Source of the DNA: Stratiolaelaps scimitus
Lineage: Eukaryota > Arthropoda > Arachnida > Mesostigmata > Laelapidae
Length of the DNA: 64,000 bases
Reading direction: 5' to 3'
Assembly: GCA_019614645.1 (NCBI GenBank)
Contig: JABWDB010000012.1
Location: 62,001 to 126,000 of the forward strand
In this document: positions 21,714 through 34,542 of the stretch, piece after piece
Position numbering within the stretch: position 1 is the first letter of the stretch
Layout: every line of letters starts with the position of its first letter
The notes under the pieces: model-generated
What the model saw: the letters and a program-made list of their open reading frames with translations, nothing else
Database searches by the model: none
What the model was told of the DNA's origin: nothing
Program-made: the position numbers and the translations under genes

Positions 21714-24700
21714 TTATTCAATTCTGTAAACGGACAAACTCTGCTCATATAGACATACTCATCACATATCTGTATTGTCAGCTACAGTCCACCGCTAGTA
21801 CGATCTAACACATGAAGAATGTTTGGTCTCAGCCCACGAAGGGGGATGGAGCACAGAGGAAAATGGGCAGATGTGATATATCTGACGTTCTCCTCCCAAG
21901 GGACTATGTTACTTGTGAATACGGCAGTGAAGCCGATTTTTGGATATTATCTTATTTAGATGCAGTGAATGTGCTTGAGGATACTAAATTATGTATTGTT
22001 TTTGCCCAGCTGAGGGTCAGCTCGAAAACAAAAAAAAAACTTTTTTACAGGACGCATTCATTGTTGATCTCTATATTCTCTTTATAGAAAAAAGCACGAG
22101 CAACACACAGACACTCACCAACAGTATCTTTATCTTCTTCTTGTAACTTTACGTTATCATAGCCGTGTTTGAACTTCTAAAGAATCATGGAAACTTGTCT
22201 AGAGCTCAAATAGAACGTAATAGAGGGATAGAAAATAGTGAGGAACAAACATATTTGCGGATCCCGCTATTATAAACTCAATTGGAACGGTTCACAGTGA
22301 GCCTGTTATAGAGTTTACTTCAGTGTTAACCTGCAAAGGACACTACTTGTAGGCATATCGCGCAGTGCCGTCTTTGCCTTTCTTGCGGCGATGAACGCAA
22401 ACGATGAGCGCACTTACAAAAGAGAGGGCATCTAAATTCTCCATTGCAAGACAGTCCGTTCGAACTGTACTGTTGCCTAGTGACGTCGAAATGATCAGTG
22501 ACATGTGGCCATCCACCCCTCGAAAGATGCAACGTACCCATAGTCAGTTCGTACCCATCGCTACTGTGCTATTATGAGATAACTGATTTCGAATTTCCAT
22601 AATGTGCCTAGCAATCCGCGTCTTATCCCTAGCTAGATATAATTTACGTAACTCTTCTCCTTGCGGCATGGTTAGATAACGTCGGGGCAACGGGCCACGA
22701 GGATAACATATAATATACTTGCTCCATTACGTATGAAGTGCTCAATTTTGAGGATAGTGAGTGACGAAGGTAATAATACATGTGACATAAGCGGTATCTT
22801 ATTTCTGCTCAATTATATCCCGCCCGAGCTATTCACTCCAACTGGTAGCAATCCAGTGCATTTCGTACTTTCACCAAACCTACATTATAACGATGTTTGC
22901 TTTGGCGATATATGGTTGAGATTTATTGCCGACTGTCGCTGTACGAACGGTAATAGTAAACTAACGCTACACACCGCATTAGGCCAAAACCGTGATCTTG
23001 CATTTGTATGATGGCGTATGGCGTTGTTCGTCTGTGTTAACATACGGGTCGTTACGAGGCCCTCTCAAACCTACGGCAGGGCCCTACGAAGTGGTAATAA
23101 CTAACACCAGCAGGAGTCTGGAAGCAGTTCTCATGCCGATTCGTCAACGTGCGCTAACTCGTTATATGATCCGTGATGATAAAAGTAGGAAGATTAATAT
23201 TGGTGATGATATGATTACTAACGATCTTGGCAAACTAATAAATCTTTTTAGCACAAGTGGTGAGAGGGATTTTATCTAAACAAACAGAGTGGTACTTCTA
23301 TGATTTTTGTGTCTCTACGGTTGAGGTTCTTGCGAGCGACACACACAAACCACCCAAGCGTTAGTAAGTTCTAAACCTCGAAATTTCTAACCATCACTTC
23401 GAGGTATTGTAGGATAAATAATAACCCCTGTTCTATCGTGGAGGAATATATCTGATATTCTATAATAGCTTGCTGTGGTTATGTGGTCCGGCGAGGCATG
23501 AACGAACGACTGAACGCGAAATGCTCAATCGTTCGGACAGGTCTGCTTTTCGACCGCCACCACCAGCGCTACGCTGCACTATTGTACGTGTTGCTGTTGT
23601 TGTTATTGTTGGTGTTATTTTCGCACCGCCGTTTCAATGCTGTTATCAAAGGCAGAATCGGAAATCGAAAACAACGAAATTGTAGAAGAGGGCCGGACTG
23701 GGGACCCGGGGATCAAACCGCTGGCGCCAGCAACAACAGCCGACTTCGTTCTTAGAACCACCCCCTCGATTCAGCCGGCAGCCAATGATTTAGCAACACG
23801 ATATTTTTTTTTCTTCGTTTTTCTTTTTTTTTGTTTTTTTTCTGATCCTGTCGTCGCCGAAGTGACTTCGACTGCTGTGGCAACTGAATTCAGAACATGG
23901 ATAGGCGTTGCGAATGTCACCTTTTTTTTAGCTGTATCAAGACGGGCTCATGTGCACGAGGAAAACGTATATTAAGGAGCGCGTACGAACACTCACCACC
24001 CGCGAGTAGGCACAGGTAGCATGCTGCTTGAAAACGTATTATACAGGCCCCACTGTGACTATGGCTCACGCTGGTGTTAATGATTCTAGTCTGTCTTCAT
24101 TAGAGGACCTCGTAGAGTTGACATAGTTTTTAGCGACTTACCGCGTACTTCGGAACCTTCCGCACTCACGATGCGACACGTGAACTCCATGATATATCAT
24201 CATCTATGTACTCGAATTGAGTGCTCGTTTAGGGCTCATTCTACTCCAGCTGTATCTGATAGACCTGGCAAACACATTTATAGCATGTAGGTATGTGAAT
24301 CTGATAATCACTGGGGTCTGTTGTTGCTACGTTTGCCACCTATGAATTGATGTCGTCCTTAATTGTAATTAGTTCTTATCAATCAGAAAGATGAATGCAA
24401 AAAAGTGCAGAGTGCCAACAGGTTGTTTGTTCTTCGGCGTGCGTTAAGGAAGCGTTGTTGTCACTGATCTCTGATGAGATATCATACAGGACGTACGTTT
24501 TCGTCGATGTTGGTCGCATGCTGCCGTATTTTGCGTTGTGTATGAATGTGTGGGTGAGCGGATAGTTGGTTATCTGCCTGCTTACCAGCCAGACAACCAG
24601 TGACGGTGGCTCAGGGGTAATGTCTTTGTCGAATCAATCAATTCAATGCGATACACCTTGCCCTATCATACTCCGACTCGGCGTGTAGTCTAGCTATTGC

Positions 24701-27700
24701 ACAGCCTCCAGTTAGCTCTGTCCAGTGTCAGCTACAACACTGCAGGGTTCCCCTGCCGTTGCAGTTCTGTGAGCCACCGCAAGAAGACTCTTTGCGAGTC
24801 TATCTATCAGTTATTATAATATAATAGTTTTTGCCCTAACTCCGTTCGTATGTACGTCCCTCCCAGCCTGTACCGTTGTCTATGCCGTGATAGATTCATA
24901 ACATATTGCTGAGGTGAATCAGTGTGTTGCCTAGATAGCTGTGTTGTACCGCGCTTCGCTAGTATATCATATTATAGTGTACAGGAACAGTAAGCAGCCA
25001 CAGCTGCTGTTGACTATTGCCGGGATACCAGTGCTTGCGGCAGCATTCGCCATCGTGGTTCTACCGCTGCATCTAGCAGAATGTCGGCGATCCACCTGTC
25101 TATCTACCTATATATGTACATGTATCTATATATCTATCTATTTATTTTTGTGTTAGTTGTAAAGGCAGCTACCGATTGCCGCTACTGCAGCTGGCGGTAC
25201 TGTTGCTATTGCTAGTGGCACTGCTCTTGATGCTGTTGCTGTCGCTGCTTGGACGCACAACAGACACTCGCCACTCACAGCGCAAGACGCGACATGAGCA
25301 GGCAGACAGACAGACTAACGTTCATATACGCACCGATGCAGACGGCACAGCACAGCCAATGACTGGCCAACCTTGGGCTACATCGAACAGTGGCCAACGG
25401 AGAAACGAACAAAGACGGCACAGCATAGCCGACGACAGCAAAGAGTCGGAGTACCCCTATTGACACCCCCATCGCCCCTGAATTCGACCGCTTGGCAGAC
25501 CCTGGCCGCAGCAACAAGAACAACAACAACAAATAGAAAACCGAAGCCGATGCTCGCCGCGCGCCCCATGACGACAAAGGCAGCAGAATCGAATGGAAAC
25601 GTGAACCCAACGCTTAACAAGCACACACTGAATGAACAGCGTGCAAGCTACTGCCCACGTTTGTAGGATCAATAACACTTGCAGCTGAAGAAGCAGCAGT
25701 GGTAGTGATAGTAATAGCAATATGTTTCCCTGCTGGATAAGGTGAGCAAATGACAGCAGCGGCTTCTGGAAACCAATTTGTTTTTAATTTGTAGAATGCA
25801 ATTGTATCTGATTTTGACGCTGAGGTTTTCTTTAAGTGAGACCAGACGGGTAGAATTGGGATTCTTTCTATGTACTCCTCCGCTATTCTTCATGAGCAAG
25901 GTATAGATCTTCGGATCGACGACAAAGCTCTAAACAACCGGTTCCGGTCTAATCATTTATCTATCGTATTACTCACATATTAATCATCCGTTGATGGGCC
26001 ATTGACTAACTTAAAGGCTTGACAACATCGTGTACATGTATATGCATATGCTACAGTATATATACATATGTATATTAAGTCCAATAGAGTAACTCCTCAA
26101 CCTCTATCACATTGATGCCATAAAGATATACTGGTTCAGAAGAATGGCTGTCTTTGAAAAAGCTCAAGTGCCGTTAACAAGCTTTAACATCTGCTAAATA
26201 ACTTCAAAGCAAATTCAGGTACGACCAGTGCCGATTACTGCAGGCTTCGTTGACCGTGAGCGTATATGATTAACGAATACAGGGTAACTGGGAACTGAAG
26301 GACGATGAGTTGATGAATCACAAAACTAACGTGAATCCATCCGATCACTTGGCCCAGCAAAATACAACCTTATGTGTGATTTCTCGTGGCGAATCTTCTT
26401 TAACTATCATCACAGTGCATACATATATATTTATTATGTTTTATGTCTGCTTCAGTTTAAATTCTGCTGCATTTATTTTATGCAACCGCTAACAAATCTC
26501 TATTTCCAGGTCATTCACTGTTTTGTTTCCGTCAGCCATTAGAAGTGACAAGTCACTTAGTACTTTCGATTTAGAGATGTATTATTGAGTCGCTTGAATC
26601 TGCAATGCTTATCTCGACAACATCGCTCGAGTTTCTCGCTTATATAACTATGCTTGTTTATTCTCTCAAGTATTCTCTTGGGTTTGATTACATTAAATTT
26701 ATTAAATTTGACTATTTATTTGGACTATTCAATAATTTTGCTCTTATTACCTTGCGCCCGACTTCCTGAGCCGACCGCATTCCGTAACGTGTGGATTACG
26801 TCTAAATGTATGTCAACAGGGTCAACACCAAGCCGTACGGCAAATTGTGAACAGTTCTACAACGAGGATGTTATACTCAAGAGACAGTTACCCTTCACCA
26901 AATCATAATTAAATTTCAAACACCACGCGTAAACGTTATTAACAAAACTATTATATCGTACGGACTATAGTTGACAGTCGAGAGTCAAGCAGTTTCCAAT
27001 AATGGCATCCACTATTTTTGTTATATTTTATATATTATTCCCTTTTCGTTTGACTGAAGATAAAATACTTTACCTGATGCGCGCATTCTTCTTTGACACC
27101 AAGAAAATCTAATTTGGTCGAGTGAAGTTGACGAAATATCAGAGAGATCGTTTTCATGAACTGCACAGAACTACGTGAACTGAATCTCCTACATTAATAA
27201 GGTAATATCAATGCCAACTGGTTGTAATAGTTATGTGCACATCCTTCTTACACATAATCGCCTATTCTTATATCGGTCTCTTGCCCACGTTACGCCAAAT
27301 GAATTCGATAATCACGCACAAACTTGTTTCGGATATTAAGGTCTGATAGTAATATGATTGAAAGCATTTCTATACACGCTGGAAAAAGTTGGACGGCGCG
27401 TCCTCCCACAGTTGGATGATTCACTCTTCACCGACCCCAATCTCGAGTCTTCACCCGATCTTCACTTGAGTCTTCATCTGACAAACGGAGTCGCATCGAG
27501 CTTAATAAATACTATAGATAAAATAAAATATGGTAGAGAAACATGAATTTAGGTTATGCAACACCTGCCTACTCACAAATAGTAGGAGTGTATTTACTTG
27601 GTGGGTGTCTCAGTTAAAATATCTGGTACATATTGTGCAGAGGAGTCCGTTCCGATAATTTTTATTAACTATCATGAATGCAGCTTAGAGGTCCTGAAAT

Positions 27701-28500
27701 ATACCAAAAATTGACGCTAACCTAACTGGAGATCAATTCTGGCCCGTTATTCCAAAACTCAATCCGCAAACGCTGTGCGTCGATCACTCCGAAAACTATC
27801 CTCTTTCAATCTACTTCACCAACTTCTTCAAGTTATATCGGCTATATAGAGGCTAAATTAATATATGATCTTTATTCAATCATAATGGGGCTTATATTTG
27901 CTCCGATTTCTGTAAGGACACCAAAACACCACCGTTTCAGACGTCAGTTTCATCCATAATATTGATCTGTGAAATCTTATCTTCACTGACTGAGCTAGAA
28001 TAATCGTGTTCTGTTACTGAAAATAGGCGTACCTGATAATTTAAAAAGACTACCTTTGCTTCGACCCTGCCTTCCTATTGTTGTGCGTATTGCAAAATGC
28101 TTCACCGTATCGCTGTCCAAATCATTGCGAAGGTTAAATACAGTCGACATAATAAACATGTATCAGTGCTGCAGTGGCTTGTAAATAGATGTTGTCGTTG
28201 TTATGGCCACCTGTCGCAGTTCCGTTGGGCGCCTGGGACGTGGCCAACCACTGCGAGCAGTATCATGATTATCTGGCGGTGGTGTGTTTGCTTTTTTATT
28301 CGTCGCACGCTGGCCAGAACTTTCAGGTTGGCTGATAGCGCCGAAAAATAAGCTCTCAATTCTGTAGTTTACTAATAAATTTCGTTTATTGAAAGAGACA
28401 TTTGGCAAACTTGAATGCTTAGCTCTGACTTCCTCTACTTTACTTTCTGTGACGTGAATTAGTGCTCTATGGTTGAGCTTAATATCAATTATCCAGAGTC
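21714..28500. other. no recognisable gene; two GC-richer triplet islands
   Basis: 23460-23960 and 24900-25700 are GC-richer and rich in CTG, GTT and CAG triplets, giving poly-Leu or Gln/Thr-rich ORFs in both strands. 25080-25145 has TATC-type repeats. The remainder is AT-rich. The 92-codon ORF at 22733-23011 and the 112-codon ORF at 23637-23975 show no recognisable domain. Confidence 0.5.
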
Positions 28501-28505
28501 GAGAG

Positions 28506-28572
28506 ACATAACATAACATAACATAACATTTGCGGTTTATTTCCGGAACTGCAATTTTACAATGCTTAAGTT
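28506..28572 (-). repeat. LINE 3' tail copy with (TATGT)n end
   Basis: Read on the minus strand: AACTTAAGCATTGTAAAATT, GCAGTTCCGGAAATAAACC, then four to five TATGT-type units (28506-28530 on the plus strand). It matches the 3' UTR end of the CR1-like copy at 11.94 kb. No ORF2 remnant is visible upstream in element orientation. Confidence 0.7.
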
Positions 28573-31378
28573 CTCGATTAAAAAATAGGGTAAAAGTAAG
28601 ACAACTAACGAGTACCTTCCAAATGGAGTAATGCCTCTAGTGGCTGCGTATATGAATTTATACAATGGTTGTGTTGGGGTTACGCCTTTTTTAAGGAAGG
28701 CTGCCAATTAGTAGAGTTCTTTATTAAACACGTATTCTTCGGTTATATATGTAGTTCAGCGGCATGGTCTTGTAATTTCATATATTTGTAATGAAGGTTT
28801 AAATGTAACAGACGACAAAAACGCGCATCACAGTCGTGAGGAAGCTCTCTGAATAAATCATACGTGGGATCGAGCAGATAGACATATACGGCATTCGGCG
28901 TTTTGTCTATCCTCATCGGCCGGGCGGGGCTGGGAAGATTTCTGCAGTATAAGGAGAACACAAGTGGACAACATCGAGACGAGGTCAATTGGCGTTAATT
29001 AAGCTGAGACATAAAACGATACAGGTAATGGCTTAAAAATACATTTGTGGAAAACATTAAAATATCATCTTTACTAAAAGTGCAATTGTATTACAAGAGG
29101 CAATATTGTCTAAACTGATCAGTCCTTCCTCAGGAGGCCTTATTTAGGAGGCACGTCCACGTGTTCTGCTAATGTCCTTGTAATAAAACTTGTAAATAAC
29201 GCTTTTTAGTTAATGATGACTTGTGTCTTTTCCATGTTGTTTATTACTGGCGTATCACTTTCGGCAACAGAATCTACCATCCACCACAAAACGAACTAGA
29301 TTATTATTCCCACCCAAATGTAACAATCTAATCTGTGATAGCAACGGTGATTGATTAAAGATAAATACGTTCACAATTTTCTGCTTGTTCAGCTTTTACT
29401 TAATTCATCCATGATGCATGTGTCAAACGATTAAGGGAAAGTAAATGCAATATATTACGAAAATGGCTATTATATAATAGATGCAATGGATTGTGAATAA
29501 TTTAGTGGTTTATTACGTAATTAATTTTAATTTATACATCCGATATCAAGGTTATTGACATAGTAATAGACGTTACACGGGTACTGGACTTGTACGAAGG
29601 CACATTGTTTAGATAGTTATGTTTAAAAGCAGATAAAAATAATTTTTGAATACAAGCCGTGCCCAGCATGTGGCGATCCCTATCTATAATAGCTGCTGTC
29701 TGAGGACGGGACAGCGGCAAACCCATTGATTACTCCGTTTAAAAAGGACTGAGGTGAACTCCATCTTCGTTCAGCCCTAAGGCTTGGTGGCTGCATAAAT
29801 AAATCTCTCCGCATTGTTTTATAAAGCGTTATTTAAACTTCCCAAAAATTAAAGAAGGAGCCTCGTTATATTTCAACGATATATCAAGGGTAAAAACAGG
29901 GACGTAACAAATCGACTCGCCGTACTTATCCAATTGAATTTCAACATAATCAATAGCTATTTTCTTGTAAGATACTTCTCGTCTATAGAAGACGCGAAAG
30001 GCTTTGTATTGGAGTTCAGCTGACATTGGCTTACAATGAGTTCCATAGTTCCATAATACTTGACTATCTCACGCTTGAAAAACTAATATATCTTTGTTCA
30101 ATATGCCTGTATCGGACCACACTCCAAGAGGGAAATTCGGAAGTCATATTCTATTTTGTCAGCAGATTGTGCTCATGTTGGGCAAAGTCATGCCCAGATC
30201 CTGTTAGTGGATCCTCAGCAGACTGAGCCGTTTTAGGTATGTTCTCTAGCTGTCACTGTGTTTGGAGTCGAAATATCAACGGAGTAGGTTATGTTGGCTT
30301 TGGAGAACATTCTGAATCAGTTACCAGTCATGCAGTTTTATGAAATTTTAATATGCAGCCACTATTTCCACTCATTTCGTTGTGCATAGTTTTAATACTT
30401 GAGGCCCCAGTTTATAGGATTCGTGTCTCTACAAAATGAAGATGTATTATATTTATATATATACTCGTTTATTATGAAGGGCGAAAATATAAGAGGTCTA
30501 GCTCGCGAAGACTCCGCTTTTCTAGAAATGAGCTTAATGCCACCCGCGTCCATGACTTAATGATTACTGTCCTTCTTGCTGTCTATGTGGTTAAATTTAC
30601 AAACTGCTCGTCAGTTATCGGCTGTGGCTCAACCGGCTGCATTCATACCCACGTGCAACAAGTACTTAAACAAGGAAGCGCTAATTATCTGTCCACACAG
30701 GACGATGGCAGCGAAGTTGGTAACTATCTCCAGATGTTACTGATGACGTCCAGTCGTACGGGAGCGGAATCACCACATGAGAGGTACGGTATCAACTGCG
30801 TGTATCAGTAGTGCACAGGGTGAATGTTGATCGTATCAAAACCTCCCATTTCCTTCCGTCCCCTCCACCAAAGCAGAAGTTTACACGGGTCATGAATACA
30901 AAAAACAATACAAAGAGCAGAAACAACAAGAGGCGGCAGATAGACAGGGTCGTCTGCCATTTATTTACCGTCAGATCATTACAAATGATGCCAGAGATAA
31001 GGTTAGATGCGCAGCCGTTACTAGTATCGCGATTGCTTAATATTGCTTATTGAATGATGTTTGTGAACATGTGCGAGGCGGGACATTTAGCAACGAAACT
31101 GTGTCCACCAAGACACAACGACAGTGGTTTAGGTCAGGTGACCCGTCCATTACACGGCCATGGTCAGCCATTGACGCCGTACTTCAACGTCGTGTCGGCA
31201 AATTCGCCACGCAGGTGTATACACCGCTATCCTTGTATACACGTCTTCTGCTGAACATACGCAACAGCGACCATACACTTTAAGTAAATTCAACCAGTCA
31301 GTCATGCGCGCATCGTCTTGCAGAAAGCGCACATATACTCCCACGCAACAAAGAATCACGTGGTCAAATACATTAACG

Positions 31379-31398
31379 TAATATATATATATATATAT
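31379..31398. repeat. (TA)10 microsatellite
   Basis: This is a perfect dinucleotide run. Confidence 0.9.
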
Positions 31399-31853
31399 GG
31401 TAGTTAAGCCTGTAACGGTAATCACCAGCAATAGCTATGGCTATCTGATCGGCAGATCAGCCACGCAGCAAAATGGAAGCCCCTAGAGCCAATTCGTAAA
31501 TTCATAGGTGCAGTTGTCGTTGGACTCAATAATATGGGTTGATCGGTGTACGGGAGGCCAGTTGCAATGGACACTGAGCGAAAGAAGAAAAAGACAGATG
31601 ATGATGATGATTTTATTAATATAATATCATCGTGTGGTTGTAACGGTGGTAGCGAAAACGATGAGATGATCTATTGATCAACATGTGAGCGCAAAATTCA
31701 TTATCGATACGACTGGCGTTTGCTGTCTACCGCTAGTGTCTGCCACCACTAACGCGGAGTACTTCTTCCACTACAACAACTACTGGAAGCATTAATACGA
31801 TTGGTTTCACAAGTGAACTGAGCAGTATGCTTTGCTATCGGATATGAATCGCC

Positions 31854-31880
31854 GCTGCTGTTGCTGCTGCTGCTGCTGCT
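31854..31880. repeat. (CTG)n microsatellite
   Basis: This is a GCTGCTGTTGCTGCTGCTGC-type run of nine triplets with one GTT interruption. Confidence 0.9.
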
Positions 31881-32479
31881 ATTCACTCGCATCAGGCGCT
31901 GCAATCCTGTGATGCCGCCGAATAACGCGGCATCATTGCGTCTTAATATCCATAGCTGCTGCCATTCCATAACGGCTAAGCGGCAACGGCAACGTAAGCA
32001 GTGACGAAGCCTAGCAGAAGAACCTGCACCTTCGTCAATGGATCAGTAGTCACAGCTTTGCGAGCAGCACCCGCAAAGCAGTGTTGTGCTGTGCAGCCAG
32101 TAAACCCAGCGATGGGATGGGGCCATTGCATCGGTGGAAGAGGTACCAGAGACCCTACAGGATCACGACGGCGAATATATATATATATAGTGGCGAAATC
32201 TACCGGTGACGAAGCCGGCCCTCTTTTGCATGAATCAATTTGAAGCAACCGGATATTGAGATGACGCCAGCGAAGCCCCCGGTGTAGTGATTAGACCAGA
32301 GAGAGAGAGTGGTTACGCATTTGATGCGATGCGGCATCAAATGCGACACTGCACACTGTTGGCCAGTCCACTACATATTTTGACCTACATAGAGAATATA
32401 TATGTATAATACATATGTGTAAGTACATAGACGGAAACGTACAACGAATCATTAACCCCAAAATTATCTTCGGTTTTCT

Positions 32480-33400
32480 GTCTGTACAGCCTCATAGAGT
32501 ATCAATGGTACATTTGACTTTGTATCTAAACGATCTAAAAACAATACGTCTGACATGTCTTCTTTACATGCTGTAGGAGAGCTTGTTATCTTCAACAAAG
32601 CCTATGTACCACACTGGGGACGAAATGAAAATCCATGAAAATCAGCATCACATAGCAGTTGAATAGTTGCATGTAAAGATTGGCTTTACTGACTACGAAT
32701 GAGCGTAACATCCTGTTTGCCCTCCTGGAGACACTCGTCAGAATATGTGAGACATGGTCACTATGTTTAAGATTAGTTGACGTAATGACACCCAGATCAC
32801 ACATTTTGTTAACTGCTGTCAATTTGAAATTGTCGATGTAATAACTGTTCACCGAGTTAGTACACACCCTGCATAACAGTGCATTTACGGACAGGTAGTT
32901 TTAGATCAAGTTGAATCGTCTATCTGAAAAATCTATTTAGTTCCGCCTGCATTTTCGGTGATCTTCTTCAATAGCAACCAAACAGTACATCTTTACATCG
33001 TCAGCGTATACCATGGTTTTTATATCAGCATCAAGAGACATGACCGACCTTGTGTACAGATGTAACAAAGAGGTCCCAGTTGTGGCTTCTCCACGTGATT
33101 AGAGGATATCGTTAACCTCGACGCAAACACTCCTATGGTCAACAAAGACCTAAATCCATCTGATTAGGCAAGGTTCTATTCCGTAAGTAAGTAGAATGTC
33201 GAGCAGCTCTTACGAGCTACAGTCTAGAACGCAGACTTGGAGTTCAAGTAAAATTCTTCGAAAGGCATTGAACGGTTTGCAATCGGCTTGACATTCGAGG
33301 AGCTCAAATGTCGAAGACAGCCCAGAACAATATGCAAATTGTTTCTCATAGATGCATTGTCGTGAATGGCTGACCAGGTTACACTTTCCATGCTATTACA
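32480..33400 (-). pseudogene. CR1/Jockey-like reverse transcriptase fragment
   Basis: On the minus strand, EKQFAYCSGLSSTFELLEC (about 33340-33285) matches the 'QFGYR.GRS...LL.C' stretch of the RT fingers. RSVCVEVNDI and KPQLGPLCYI (about 33120-33070) fit the 'V.VN...S....GVPQGS.LGPLLF' segment after decay. KTMVYADDVKMY carries the catalytic YADD (32997-33008). The next frame gives YYIDNFKLTAVNKMCDLGVI and STNLKHSDHVSHI, then ANRMLRSFV, the typical region after the RT active site of CR1/Jockey-like elements. Several stops and frame changes make it dead. It ends near 32590 without a recognisable 3' UTR. Confidence 0.85.
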
Positions 33401-33604
33401 TGGCACGGAAGTTTATGATACCGGGAGCTTGTTTCCTTCATCAGACGATTATGGTCAAGGCAGATTATCGCAAAGTTGAAGATATTCGGTATATCGCTGC
33501 TTTCAAGTGTGCGCCGAAATATTAACGAAAGTGCTACGCATATGGAGAATCCCATTAATTTGTACATGGAAGCTGGGATAGCCTCAGGGATCTGACTGCG
33601 CTTC

Positions 33605-33624
33605 TTTTTTTTTTTTTTTTTTTT
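33605..33624 (-). repeat. poly(T) run of 20 (poly(A) on the minus strand)
   Basis: On the minus strand this is an A20 run about 20 bases after the 83-bp shared block, so it may be the tail of a short retroposed sequence lying in 33625-33960. I found no target-site duplication to prove that. Confidence 0.5.
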
Positions 33625-33643
33625 AGAGGAGGAAATTTTTTTC

Positions 33644-33726
33644 AAACGCACGGTTACCACCAGAGACATTCCAATCTCCATGAAAGTGGGCCGATCCAGT
33701 GCAGGGTTGACGTGGATGACAAAACG
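33644..33726. repeat. 83-bp block repeated at 52003-52085
   Basis: The block aligns over 83 bp without gaps to 52003-52085 with four mismatches. Flanks on both sides are unrelated. On the minus strand both copies read FCHP(R/C)QPCTGSAHFHGDWN, a Cys/His-rich peptide. On the plus strand both read HSNLHESGPIQCRVD. Confidence 0.85.
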
Positions 33727-33759
33727 CCTCTGCCTGCTAAAACCATCCTCTGCTGAGAG

Positions 33760-33950
33760 TGTATCTCTTCCCCAGAGTCGGCACGCTTGGCATTACTTCG
33801 ATCTCTGGGGAAGGTGTGTACTGCTCCGGCTAGTGTTCTATAGCCGGGTGCCTTAGTCTCCTTTGACTATTGTGGCTTCCGTGTTGGGGTCCTGCACGGG
33901 AACGCTCGGTCACCTAATCCCCGGCCCGTAGCGTGGATTAGGCGCTTATC
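33760..33950. other. GC-rich stretch with three stem-loops; possible retrotransposon 5' UTR
   Basis: Three separate hairpins lie in series: CTTCCCCAGAG/CTCTGGGGAAG (33767-33777, 33803-33813), CCGGCTA/TAGCCGG (33826-33832, 33841-33847) and CCTAATCC/GGATTAGG (33913-33920, 33935-33942). On the minus strand they precede an ATG at about 33790 whose frame, after one stop, runs into the 83-bp shared block. A structured 5' leader of a LINE is one explanation. A structured RNA gene fragment is another. Confidence 0.4.
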
Positions 33951-33959
33951 TGAGAGTTT

Positions 33960-34540
33960 CATGAAGTGCTTGTAGATGTTCTCGGCCGAGAAATCTACGT
34001 CATTAAGAACGAAAAAAATCGATCCGAGCTAGTAATGTAGGTCTCCGGTTCATTTCTATTTGTTGGATTTCAGCGCCTGGCGGATATGTCTGACGGGAGA
34101 ACTCTTTGATGATCCCTGTTTTCTCGTGCTTCAAGTTTTTGGTGAGCTAGGCAATATTGTAGTCAATTTTCGAAGGATTCGTTTGAGTTGTTAGTGAATG
34201 TAAATATCCCGAAGGAAGAGCGGGTACTCTAAAAACTATGAGTACATGTCGTCAACGGTAAGACACTCGGGCAAGAATCTGCATCAGTCCGTACTGGCAT
34301 TTAAAGTACCTATTACAATAACTAGATGCAGAGAGTGGTAAAAGGTGAAATCAAGCAGGCTGTATATTAATTTCCATCTCCGTAAGTGCGGTACACGTTT
34401 ATTCGATGGCGGTTATCGTCGTTTAAAAAAATTCTATAGAACGCTTAGCCCCCCTGTAAAAGCTCATCTACCCGCCTACAGGAAAGATACAACCCATAAA
34501 CGCTATCTATGAAACAATCGCTGTCAAACGAATAGACATA
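33960..34540. other. no recognisable gene
   Basis: This is AT-rich DNA between two retrotransposon remnants. I see nothing coding. Confidence 0.5.
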
Positions 34541-34542
34541 GT

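Larger units (their letters stand above)
28576..32475. other. no recognisable gene
   Basis: The region is mostly AT-rich, with a GC-richer island at 31750-32250 containing a (CTG)n run. A small hairpin lies at 32316-32345 (CGCATTTGATGC/GCATCAAATGCG). The 83-codon ORF at 30560-30811 begins with a hydrophobic, signal-like segment, but I recognise nothing in it. Confidence 0.5.

Noticed and set aside
25176..25463. ORF with a long poly-Leu start as a secreted protein
   Set aside because: The Leu run comes from a CTG/TTG triplet tract, with equally long low-complexity ORFs in other frames.
28506..28530. Telomere-like or CRISPR-like repeat
   Set aside because: The short TATGT units are the tail of the LINE 3' end, without spacers.
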